A stretch of 64,000 nt of DNA from Hofstenia miamia (lineage: Eukaryota; Xenacoelomorpha; Acoela; Hofsteniidae): contig CABFPE010000552.1 in assembly GCA_900660155.1 (NCBI GenBank), forward strand, positions 403,624 to 467,623, given 5' to 3'. Below the pieces are notes generated by a model. It searched no databases. It saw only the letters and a list, made by a program, of their open reading frames with translations, and was not told the origin of the DNA. Position 1 is the first letter of the stretch. Each line of letters starts with the position of its first letter. The position numbers were made by a program, and so were the translations under genes. Below, piece after piece: positions 10,701 through 20,175 of the stretch.

Positions 10701-13700
10701 CTAGAAAAGAATAAGTTATTAGCAATCCTAATTATTAACTAAAATGACATCATTATAAAATCCCGCGAATATCAACCCATATTTTACAAATATAGATGTA
10801 CATTGCAAATTATATAATGACAAAAAGGTATCCTTAAATAGGAGCCTGAAGAATGAAATTAGTGCAGGAAAACAAAAACACGACAATGAAAATTATCACC
10901 GGAGTAGAAAACGTCACAGCAGGTTGTAATTCGAATTGTTAACATGTATTGTGTGATGTAAAAATAATAAACGATAAAGAATGGGAGGTTATTAGAGAAT
11001 TTCACTGATTGGTCAAGCTATTCATAACAGCTCCACAAAAGCATTTTTTGACAAAAACAACTCATACATTTATAATATGGGAAAATCTATCTGTATAGTT
11101 ATAATCTTTTATACTAACATGGTATATTTCGTTTGGGTAATATCTTTAATTGCTATTTTACTTTGTAACAGTGGCGCGTTTAGGGGGGCAGGGGGTCGAC
11201 CGCTCCCCCCCCCTTGTGACCAGCTGTCAAATACTTAAAAAATGATGGTTTACTCAAAATTGAAAATAGTTCACTTTAATTCAAGATGTTATCAATCGAT
11301 TTGCTGCTAAAAACAGACGATTGCATTTTGTGTAAGCTTACTTTTGTTCAAAAAACACTTTTTTACATTTTTTTCTGTAAAAAATGGGTATCAGCCTCCC
11401 CCGTTTTTAAAATCCTAAACGCGGCCCTGGTTTGTAACTACATCAATATACATGGTTAAGAGTATTTACTTCATGTTAGAAAATTGGGGTGCACATTTTT
11501 TACAATATGCGTCAAATTATCAATGGACTTCATTAGCGGCGCCCAACAGTAGAGTGCAGGCCTTTGTGCATCGCTGTGTGATGCCAAATGATTTTTATTT
11601 AAGCAACGAATATTACCAAAGTTAATTACGTTACAAAGGAAAAAGGAACACTGGTCGATAAACTGTTTCGACAAGAATGAGGAAATATCATTTGCTAATA
11701 CCTTCTGACAATGTGTCATCAGTTATAATTTGGGAGCATAATTGATTTTGTGAAACGTCTCTGGTCGAATTTGAAGATAAGCTAATCGTTTATTAAACAG
11801 ATCATCTTTAGACGTTGATTTGCTTTATTATTTATTATAAATATTTGTTTATTAATGCAAATATTTATTGATATGGGTATGATATGAGTGAATTTGTCAA
11901 ACATATGTTCGTTAGACAAAACACAGTTAAAACTATCCAAATAAAATGACAAAAGAAGTTGTTACAGCATGCATACTACTTTGCATTGATGTCGACATAT
12001 CTGAAAACCTATTGAAATTCGTTAGCATAATATAGATGCCCCGTATGAAGGATTGATTCAAGCGAAGATCTAGAATAGATCTGCAAAATCCCAATGCCTA
12101 TGACGATCAAGATCAAAATCGTAGTTCAAATGCCCCATCACCGCTTTATCGAATTATCACAGAAGTGAAAATGGGATAGATGGACTATTGCGTCTTTCAC
12201 GAGATCGCTGTCGCCGAAAATTTAATCACCCTACGTCCTAACACGTAAATATGAATTAATAAACCAGGAGTACAATGCGATAAGACACTTCTCGATAAAC
12301 AAAGTAATGTAATGAACCGACTTTATCTGCCATTGCGCCAGTTACTTTTATTTTATGTTCTTGAGCGCCCTTCCTAATACAACAACGAATTTCCAGGGTC
12401 ATGTAAAACATTGAAAAGAAAGATTATATTTAAAACAACTACATTTTTAAGCATTTGCAGAGGAAAAAACCATTTTTAACACAACAACTGATAAATTTGA
12501 TTAATGATTTGATTTGTAATAAAATTAAAATGGATGGTAAAACGTAAATCGTTTTTTAACATCAACTTTTAGAGACTTGCCGCACGAAGCGTGACAGGCA
12601 TTCATGCTCATAATAGCGTATTTTTAAAAACTATAATTGTCCAGGCATAGCAAACAGCATCTGTGACGTTGAAATATTAGCTGGAAGTCAAATGAATCAT
12701 AATCTCACAGTCAACAACAAAATGTATTGACTGAGAAACGTACATGTGCAAAGAAAGAAACACAATTAACGCGGGAATTTCCATAATTAAATTTATTTGC
12801 GCAGCGAATAATTGAGTTAAATCCTCGCAAAGACAGACAATTAACGGATTTCCTCCTTACAAAGAAAATGACATGACGTGTTCAGAAAATATAAAAATGC
12901 TTCACTAATAAACTTAAGTTAATATACTAATGGATTTCCAAATTCCATAATGGCATTCCAAATTAATAGGATGAGTAACAACCACTAATCATTGACATTA
13001 AAAGCAGAAAAGGGTAAAAAATAAAATTTAATCACTTACGATAAAAACATCAATTGAAATAATAAAAATAAAGGTTTTCCACGCAATGAGTATCCAATAG
13101 CAACATTTAATGTGGGTTTGGCTAACGTAGCCTTTATTTAAATTCAGAACAAAAGATTGTGGTCTATAAAATTACATGTATTGGTTTTGCTGTAAGTACA
13201 CGAAACGATTTTATCAAATACAAGCCAAGTGTGGATCATGTAAATTTATGATGTTTGTTCACTGTTAGAACATGCTTGCACATCTCTTGACACCGACAAT
13301 CTCCGTAAACACATGGGACAAACTATCTTATCAGCACAAAACCTCTAAAGAAATTAAATTATTAACGCAGACATTGTGTATTTTAACCAAAATATTAGAG
13401 GAGTGGATTTCCTCAAGATAATCAGAAAGTATTACAAATACGTGGTGGTAATGCTTTAATCAGATAGAACCATAGATGGCAGTTAAGATGTCAGAAAGAT
13501 ACAATCAAAACGTAGGAAAAGGGGCTTAAAGAATACCTATCTATCTACTTAAATACATATTGTGACAATCACACTGTAAATCTGTCAAACAAAACAGACG
13601 GCAAACAAAATCATGCCCAAAGAGGAAGTCATAATTCAGAAAATGTCTCCCTCCTGATAAAGGGAATCTAAATTTGACGTTATTCATTAAACTTGTCATT

Positions 13701-13963
13701 GTGGAGAGACAGAAGGCATCTAAAAGACAGAGACATATCTCATTTCAATTGACACTTATTAACCAATAGAGAGAAAATGGTAACCCCAATTAGAGTGAAC
13801 CTTATATAACTATGTCTAATTATAATGTCTGTTTTTTACAATTATATCAAATATACAATCAAATACTTAATGATTTGCTAAAACATCATCTATTACGTAT
13901 ACATTATAGAAGTTGACCCTGAATCGTCGAGAATAAAACTTCAATATAAATTTATAAGTTTAC
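10701..13963 (-). other. unc5 intron with a hAT MITE
   Basis: A 3.3-kb phase-0 intron. It contains the MITE at 11169-11429 (listed separately). The open frame at 11471-11719 on the minus strand shows no family resemblance. The remainder is AT-rich with no coding or RNA signal that I can support. Confidence 0.7.
11169..11429. mobile_element. Non-autonomous hAT element (MITE), copy 2
   Basis: A 261-bp relative of the element at 398-648, in inverted orientation: it starts CAGTGGCGCGTTTAGG, ends CCTAAACGCGGCCCTG and carries the shared interior word CAGACGATTGCATTTTG. Flanks CTTTGTAA and GTTTGTAA match at seven of eight bases, giving a hAT-like target duplication. It contains a C-rich run near 11204-11213. 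No coding capacity. Confidence 0.85.
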
Positions 13964-14347
13964 CTGAAGTGTATCGCCACAATCAGGCACAACATATACA
14001 CGAATGGCAAGTTCATCTTCAATTGAAGTAAATGCAAGAACGGCAAAGCGTCGACGCGCTTGATCAATGGGAGTTCCCAGCATGCAATATCTTGGAGAAA
14101 TCCTTTCAGTGATGACAAAGCATTCCCGAGGATCTGTGTGGAAAAAGTTGATGAGGGGAGACCAATTGTTACCATGAAACACCTGCATCTGCCATTCATT
14201 GCCCTCTCCACAGTGAGGGAATGAAAGAATGACGGGCTTAACAAACTCCACGTCTGTCGGCCCGCATACAATTAGTGAAGAAAGAGGCAAAGCATTAGAG
14301 TTGAAGGAGGGATATTCTTTAGGAGTGCGAGCAACCGCAACATATAT
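13964..14347 (-). CDS. unc5: UNC5 exon: end of ZU5 and start of UPA domain
   Basis: A 384-nt exon (128 codons), phase 0 at both ends, with acceptor TTTTTTTAG and donor GTAAAC. It begins IYVAVARTPKEYPSF, the last ZU5 strand (family pattern 'EMYV-V-R'), then LIVCGPTDVEF and KPVILSFPHCGEGNEW. This is the UNC5 signature 'SCGP-G---RPVIL-M-HC', where the UPA domain starts. Later FVITERISPRYCMLG and FAVLAFTSIEDELAIRVYVV match 'ILTE-L--YALVG' and 'LAIFGP--C-SLEYSIRVYCLDD'. The exon is intact with the usual family length. Confidence 0.93.
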
Positions 14348-14356
14348 CTAAAAAAA

Positions 14357-15763
14357 TCCAACTATATCTGCCCACAAAAAAATAAAATACCTCACGTTGT
14401 TCTCCTCTTGGAATTGCACCTTCAGGGACAAGCAGACTTACTCTTGCATTTGGTATGCAAAGTCTTCCACCAGCATAACCCACTTTCCCTCTAGCCATGC
14501 AGTGTGATTCTATTCCCTTGGGCATCTCGAGATATTGGTATGTAAATGATGCTTCTTTATATGAAGGATAACTTCCTAAAATAAATAACAATAATATTAA
14601 ATCAAATAGCGTATTCTACACGTAATTAATACGAATGACCATTCATTAAACATAATTATATTATACGTGTTTCTTAAAAGAAGCAACTTCTGCTGTTAAA
14701 GTTGTTTATGAAAAATGCGACATTCTGAAATGCGAGATAAAAAGATTCATAAATGATGTATTAGAATTTAGTATGCAACGAGGTAAATATGCACATACAT
14801 GAATAAAATTATAAAAATGTAAAAAATTTTGTACTTATCAACCAAAGTTACTCCACACTTCATAAAACAGGTAAATTGAATTTAAATGTTAAAAATAATC
14901 CTAGTGTGGGGCATTCACATAATTAATAAATGAATACAAGTCCAATTATATTTTTGTAAAAAAATAAATATATTAGCGCGATGCTCGTAATAAGAATATA
15001 TCACGAGAAACAGCAACTGGAGTGCATGTCCAATGGGAGAGTGAATAAAATATTCTAAATGTCTTATAATCTATGAAGAAAGTGGCACAAAGCGGGTAAG
15101 TGCTCTTTAGGGAATTAACCCTCCTAAGGGGCCTCTTTGGATTTAGCCAATAGTGGAAAATCGACTTTCTTAACGTAATGTGCTAATAAATATACAGACG
15201 AGAAGACCTCTTGGGTGGGGAAGATGGATATAATCAGTTTAAAGCACTAAAACAACATGAGTAATGCGAGGTGGACTGTGGCGGAGGTAAAAACAAAAAT
15301 ACTAAAATATCACCAATTAATAAAAACATTCATATTTGATGTATTGCAAAATCTGAGTGCTTAAATTTTCAAATTACTAAAGAGAGATTTCACTCGATTT
15401 CAGTATCGGTTATATTTATTGAAAAGATTTGTTGAACCGTGAAATCGATTCCTTAGTAATACTGCTGAGTATGATATTTATTTTATCACTTTTTGTGAAA
15501 AGCGATGACAAGGCAATCAAAAAATCAATACAAGAAATCATAACGCGTTAATCTCTAAAACCTTCGATTGTTTTAACGAGCGTCATAGGATGCAAATGCT
15601 AACGTCAGGTATTGGGTGTAAGCTTCAAACATTCAATAATAATTTTTGAACATTAGACAGAAAAAATATACAGAAAAAAAATGTATATAAGTATGTTTTC
15701 AGAAAATAAATAAATTCTATCTTGGTATGCAAAAAATAAAACATTTTAAGTATTAAACAATAT
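14357..15763. repeat. 1.4-kb duplicated block, copy A (contains a ZU5 exon)
   Basis: This block and 15765-17171 are near identical over their whole length (a few substitutions and small indels, about 1-2 per cent by eye) and are joined by a single N at 15764. Each holds one copy of the ZU5 exon plus about 1.2 kb of upstream intron. The N at the junction favours two alleles placed in tandem during assembly, but a recent true tandem duplication is possible. Confidence 0.9.
14391..14575 (-). CDS. unc5: UNC5 ZU5-domain exon, copy A
   Basis: A 185-nt exon starting in phase 1 (acceptor TTTATTTTAG) and ending in phase 0 (donor GTATTT). It encodes the core of ZU5: SYPSYKEASFTYQYLEMPKG, then GGRLCIPNARVSLLVPEGAI and PRGEQRE. 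The family pattern is 'GGRL-IPNTGVSLLIP-GAIP-G--YE'. It joins in frame to the linker exon upstream (17428) and the UPA exon downstream (14347). ZU5 folds against UPA and the death domain in the resting receptor. An identical protein is encoded by copy B. Because 185 is not a multiple of three, only one copy can be used in an intact transcript. Confidence 0.92.
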
Positions 15764-15764
15764 N

Positions 15765-17171
15765 TCCAACTATATCTGCCCATAAAAAAAATAAAATACC
15801 TCACGTTGTTCTCCTCTTGGAATCGCACCTTCAGGGACAAGCAGACTTACTCTTGCATTTGGTATGCAAAGTCTTCCACCAGCATAACCCACTTTCCCTC
15901 TAGCCATGCAGTGTGATTCTATTCCCTTGGGCATCTCGAGATATTGGTATGTAAATGATGCTTCTTTATATGAAGGATAACTTCCTAAAATAAATAACAA
16001 TAATATTAAATCAAATAGCGTATTCTACACGTAATTAATACGAATGACCATTCATTAAACATAATTATATTATACGTGTTTCTTAAAAGAAGCAACTTCT
16101 GCTGTTAAAGTTGTTTATGAAAAATGCGACATTCTGAAATGCGAGATAAAAAGATTCATAAATGATGTATTAGAATTTAGTATGCAACGAGGTACTATAT
16201 GCACATACATGAATAAAATTATAAAAATGTAAAAATTTTTGTACTTATCAACCAAAGTTACTCCACACTTCATAAAACAGGTAAATTGAATTTAAATGTT
16301 AAAAATAATCCTAGTGTGGGGCATTCACATAATTAATATAAATGAATACAAGTCCAATTATATTTTTGTAAAAAAATAAATATATTAGCGCGATGCTCGT
16401 AATAAGAATATATCACGAGAAACAGCAACCGGAGTGCATGTCCAATGGGAGAGTGAATAAAATATTCTAAATGTCTTATAATCTATGAAGAAAGTGGCAC
16501 AAAGCGGGTAAGTGCTCTTTAGGGAATTAACCCTCCTAAGGGGCCTCTTTGGATTTAGCCAATAGTGGAAAATCGACTTTCTTAACGTAATGTGCTAATA
16601 AATATACAGACGAGAAGACCTCTTGGGTGGGGAAGATGAATATAATCAGTTTAAAGCACTAAAACAACATGAGTAATGCGAGGTGGACTGTGGCGGAGGT
16701 AAAAACAAAAATACTAAAATATCACCAATTAATAAAAACATTCATATTTGATGTATTGCAATATCTGAGTGCTTAAATTTTCAAATTACTAAAGAGAGAT
16801 TTCACTCGATTTCAGTATCGGTTATATTTATTGAAAAGATTTGTTGAACCGTGAAATCGATTCCTTAGTAATACTGCTGAGTATGATATTTATTTTATCA
16901 CTTTTTGTGAAAAGCGATGACAAGGCAATCAAAAAATCAATACAAGAAATCATAACGCGTTAATCTCTAAAACCTTCGATTGTTTTAACGAGCGTCATAG
17001 GATGCAAATGCTAACGTCAGGTATTCGGTGTCAACTTCAAACATTCAATAATAATTTGTAAACATTAGACAGAAAAAATGTACAGAAAAAATATATATAA
17101 ATGTTTTCGGAAAATAAATAAATTCTATCTTGGTATGCAAAAAATAAAACATTTTAAGTATTAAACAATAT
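15765..17171. repeat. 1.4-kb duplicated block, copy B
   Basis: The second copy of the block at 14357-15763. Both copies end in the same words (TTTTAAGTATTAAACAATAT). Differences are scattered, for example CAACTGG versus CAACCGG and GAGGTAAATATGC versus GAGGTACTATATGC. Confidence 0.9.
15800..15984 (-). CDS. unc5: UNC5 ZU5-domain exon, copy B
   Basis: The same 185-nt exon as at 14391-14575 with the same acceptor and donor. One difference was seen in the coding part, GCA versus GCG in the alanine codon of the EGAI motif, so both encode the same protein. If the duplication is real, the two exons could only be alternatives, since using both would shift the frame. If it is an assembly error, this is the other allele of a single exon. 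Confidence 0.75.
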
Positions 17172-17336
17172 ATTTGCTCAGAATACTTTATATTTTTTTA
17201 AAATCGAGTCAACGGGAACAATTTTCCATTATCTGCAACTTCCAAGACATACTTAGCATAGCTAAAAAAACTTCTCAACAACGTTTGAAGTTCTTGGAAT
17301 GCAGCTCTGTGACATATGTAATCTTCTTTACATATG

Positions 17337-17369
17337 ATATATATATATATATATATATAGATATATAAA
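17337..17369. repeat. (AT)n microsatellite
   Basis: About 32 bp of AT repeat with one GA interruption, just upstream of the duplicated block within the unc5 intron. Confidence 0.9.
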
Positions 17370-17427
17370 TACAAATATATTTTTTCACAAGTTTGATATA
17401 GAATGGCAAATTGTTTATTTCACTTAC

Positions 17428-17616
17428 CTCTTACAAATTGGTAGTCGACTAAGTCATCATTGAGTGCTTCATAGTAGTTAGGACTGGGTGGACCATCTTT
17501 AAAAGGATAAACTTGGTGAGAAAATCCTGTCTGAGTTAGTTGTTGATTATGATTAGTGGGACAGCACTCACAGTGACATATGCCAGCTTTTGAAACCATG
17601 TTGCCTAGCAAGCCCT
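17428..17616 (-). CDS. unc5: UNC5 exon: cytoplasmic linker before ZU5
   Basis: A 189-nt phase 1-1 exon with donor GTAAGTG. It encodes a Cys-rich start (KAGICHCECCPTNHNQQ) and a Pro/acidic stretch (FKDGPPSPNYYEALNDDLVD, then YQFVRG) leading into ZU5. The segment has no fold assignment, as is usual for the membrane-ZU5 linker in UNC5, but it is much shorter than in vertebrates. DLVD (17444-17455) sits where vertebrate UNC5 proteins carry their caspase site. The start could be either of two nearby AGs, giving exon starts at 17616 or 17604; both keep the frame. A cluster of four cysteines close to the membrane could be lipidated, which is inference. Confidence 0.8.
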
Positions 17617-18422
17617 CTAATTAGTTTAATATTTTGCTATTTTATTTAGTTGCTGTTCAAATAAGTGTAAAAAATTTCTTTAGAAAAAAAATATTGAAAT
17701 GTGATTAACGCTTACTCACAAGGTTAACATTTGATTGACATGAGAAGTTAATGTCCTTGAAACCCTTGCCTAGATGTTTAAAATCACCTGAAGTAGGTTT
17801 TTTAAATAAATAACTGCTAATTTCAAACCAACTCAACGTCCATGCTTAAAAGTAATAAAACTGATCTTGAATTTTTAATAAGCTGATATGTAAACCGCAA
17901 GCAGACATGATGTTAAGCTGAAAATCAAGCAGGTTATTGATGAAAAGTTTACAAGCGAGTGTGCATTGATATTCGTTTGATAAAATATTTCAAAATTATG
18001 TTTTTAATACAGAGGAAAGTTACAACAGTACCTATTTAATAAAAAAGCATATGATTTGAACAGAGGGATATGCATTTGCCAAAAATTGTCTAAGTGAAGA
18101 TAATTCATCCTCCAATAGACAAAATTTGTAAGGAATTTGAGAAATTTTAAAGGAAAGGAAAGTAAAAATCAGAAACAGGTCAAGTTGTTCCTCCTAACAC
18201 GCATAATCGGCCTCCTAATGTAAGCAAAAATGAAGAAATGTGAAGTTAATATAATACTAGCAATTTTGTTGAATAGCTTAATTAATCGTTTGGAAATCTA
18301 TAGCCGCTATAAAAATATTTGTTAACAACGAAATGACGTGAATAACCAAATTTCAATTTAGCATAACAAGCGTTTGTGTTAGAATGAACAAAGCTATTAA
18401 TAGATGAAAGGCATGCACTCAC
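17617..18422 (-). other. unc5 intron, no further features
   Basis: An 806-bp phase-1 intron (donor GTGAGT). I see nothing in it beyond AT-rich sequence. Confidence 0.7.
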
Positions 18423-18617
18423 CATCCGGGTATTTGTGACAAACTCTCATTGATGCGTGGAAAGCTTCGGGTGGGAGGTGGCCGTTCTCGATTGGTGTAT
18501 GGAATATCCCATAATTTCGACGATGCTGAATGCAACAAACAACAATGAGAATGCAGACGATGAAAATGCAAACAAGAGAAACAATGAATATTGTAACGAA
18601 AATGCTGTTCATGTACA
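18423..18617 (-). CDS. unc5: UNC5 exon: transmembrane segment
   Basis: A 195-nt phase 1-1 exon with acceptor ATATTTTAG and donor GTGAGT. It reads YMNSIFV followed by a strongly hydrophobic run (TIFIVSLVCIFIVCILIVVC, about 20-25 residues) and then the basic stop-transfer CIQHRRNYG. This fits a type I single-pass membrane protein with the C-terminus inside. The cytoplasmic part (HTPIENGHLPPEAFHA) echoes the 'NGHLLSP' region of vertebrate UNC5. Its position between TSP1 repeat 2 and the ZU5 linker is exactly as in the family. Confidence 0.92.
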
Positions 18618-18663
18618 CTAAAATATTAGGTTGGCATTCAGAAAAAATGATAAACAAATTTAC

Positions 18664-18741
18664 CATTACTTTTGTCATGGGGTAAGTTGCTAGCGCGATC
18701 GCATTTGTCCGTTGTACAATTCCTATATTCAGCAGCAGAGC
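18664..18741 (-). CDS. unc5: UNC5 exon: end of TSP1 repeat 2 and juxtamembrane stalk
   Basis: A 78-nt phase 1-1 exon, too short to show as a long ORF. The acceptor is TATTTTTAG and the donor GTAAAT. It encodes SAAEYRNCTTDKCDRASNLP then HDKSN. The two cysteines and the pattern 'RNCTSD-C' close the second thrombospondin type 1 repeat, and the remainder is the stalk before the membrane. Upstream it joins a glycine codon split with exon 19378-19491, downstream a valine codon split with the TM exon. Frame and phase agree at both sides. Confidence 0.88.
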
Positions 18742-19377
18742 CTAAAAATAGGATTCTAATTGGGTAGGGCAAGGCTTTATGAATTTTCAAAAAATCGAAT
18801 TTTCATAAAACTGGTATTTGCGCAAAACCAGGCTCATTAATACATTGTTAAAAGTCTTGATAATTGTATAATTGCATCAACCCGTCTCAAAAATTAACAA
18901 AAATTAGTTTTTAATTTGTTCAAAAACATCCTAATTTGTCAATGAAACAATCACAGGATCAAAGAAATTCCCGGTTCTGAAGGTAAGAAATTTATAAGTT
19001 GGTCCAATCGAAATATTAAATGCTCATTTAACTAACCCTAAAATAAATTTGTAGATATTGGAAAGTGCATATTAACAATATCCACATAAATTTCAAAATA
19101 TATTATTTACAATTATATACATGCCACAAATGTTAGCAAACTTTTTAACAGCATTCAAAATCTTACTACTGCACTGAATTCTGCATCTACAAATAAAATT
19201 TTATACTGAAATTGGCGAGAGCTGCTATAAGAGAATAAAATCGACTGGAATTCAAAAAAAATCAACTCCCGCGAACATAGGCTTAAAATAATTTTTAAAA
19301 AAACATTCGGTGAAATTTTTTAATGACAAAAACATGTTGTAGTGACAACAATTAAAAAGATAAAAGTTTAACCCTAC
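18742..19377 (-). other. unc5 intron within TSP1 repeat 2
   Basis: A 636-bp phase-1 intron splitting the second TSP1 repeat (donor GTAGGG, acceptor TTTTTAG). Nothing else is recognisable in it. Confidence 0.75.
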
Positions 19378-19491
19378 CCGAACAAGAATGGCCTCCACTG
19401 ATTGGTAGCTGTGAACATTCTCTTCTGCGAATTTGTCTACAATCCGTATGGCACATAGACCAGTAACCCCATTCAGACCATTTACCATCCT
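19378..19491 (-). CDS. unc5: UNC5 exon: first part of TSP1 repeat 2
   Basis: A 114-nt phase 1-1 exon (acceptor AATTTTAG, donor GTAGGG). It encodes DGKWSEWGYWSMCHTDC then RQIRRRECSQLPISGGHSCS. The WxxWxxW core, the Cys pair and the 'R-R-C' strand are the signature of thrombospondin type 1 repeats; the tryptophans are typically C-mannosylated in the family. In vertebrate UNC5 the equivalent reads 'DG-W--WS-WS-C---C' and 'R-REC'. A longer open frame over the same DNA (19252-19488) is in a different frame and is not coding. Confidence 0.92.
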
Positions 19492-19626
19492 CTAAAATTA
19501 GAATTATATAAAAATTTCAAAAGCACTTAACATATTGGGTGTTAACCGGGGTGGTAACAGGCTGAGTTGGATAGGAAATACATTTTTAGAATTACAGGAA
19601 ACTTTGTAAAACTTTATTTAGTACTA

Positions 19627-20175
19627 CAGTCCCGCTCATAAGTATTGCAACACTCATCGTTACAATTTATTTCTGCAATGATTAACGTAATATCTTTTTT
19701 ATGTAATCTTTTCAGCAGAAATTTAGTTTTCCTAAAAACTATCTCCACAAATATAGATGCTATGTAAATTATAGTAAAAAAATCGAATTCAGCGTCAAAA
19801 ATTTAGTTTATTCTAAATTTTGTGTACGAATTCATTCATTAGGTTTTGAATTATTAAAAATGTAAATTTGTAAAAATCCTATTACATCACTAATTTTAAT
19901 GAAAATTCAACCAATGTAATGGCCTTTTAGCAAAATTTAAGTGGTAACATTTTTTCACTATAATTGAGATAGCACCTATATTTTTGGAGGTAGTTTTTAG
20001 GGTGCCCCTTCACAGGTGAATAGGAGGAACACTAAATTTCTGATGAAAAGACTACAAGAAAATTTGAATTCACAATACCAAACTTGAGCTCAGTGCTAAA
20101 AATCAAAGATATTGGGCTAATCATTGCAGAAATAAATTGTGCAGACGAGTGTTGCAATACTTATGAGCGGGACTG
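19627..20175. mobile_element. Palindromic Tc1/mariner-like MITE
   Basis: The 549-bp element begins CAGTCCCGCTCATAAGTATT and ends with the exact inverted complement, with TA dinucleotides at both flanks, as for Tc1/mariner insertions. The inverted repetition is not only terminal: pairs such as ACTATCTCCACAAATATAG (about 19739) and CTATATTTTTGGAGGTAGT (about 19976), and CAGAAATTTAGTTTTCC with its complement near 20032, show that most of the element is a long imperfect palindrome. No coding capacity. Confidence 0.88.

Noticed and set aside
13960-14271. 103-codon minus-strand frame overlapping the UPA exon
   Set aside because: It is a shadow in another frame; the neighbouring frame has the conserved UPA motifs and correct splice phases.
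15190-15230. GACGAGAAGACC, a word typical of mitochondrial 16S rRNA (also in the second block)
   Set aside because: Only this short word matches; the surrounding sequence does not follow the 16S core, so a nuclear mitochondrial insertion is not supported.
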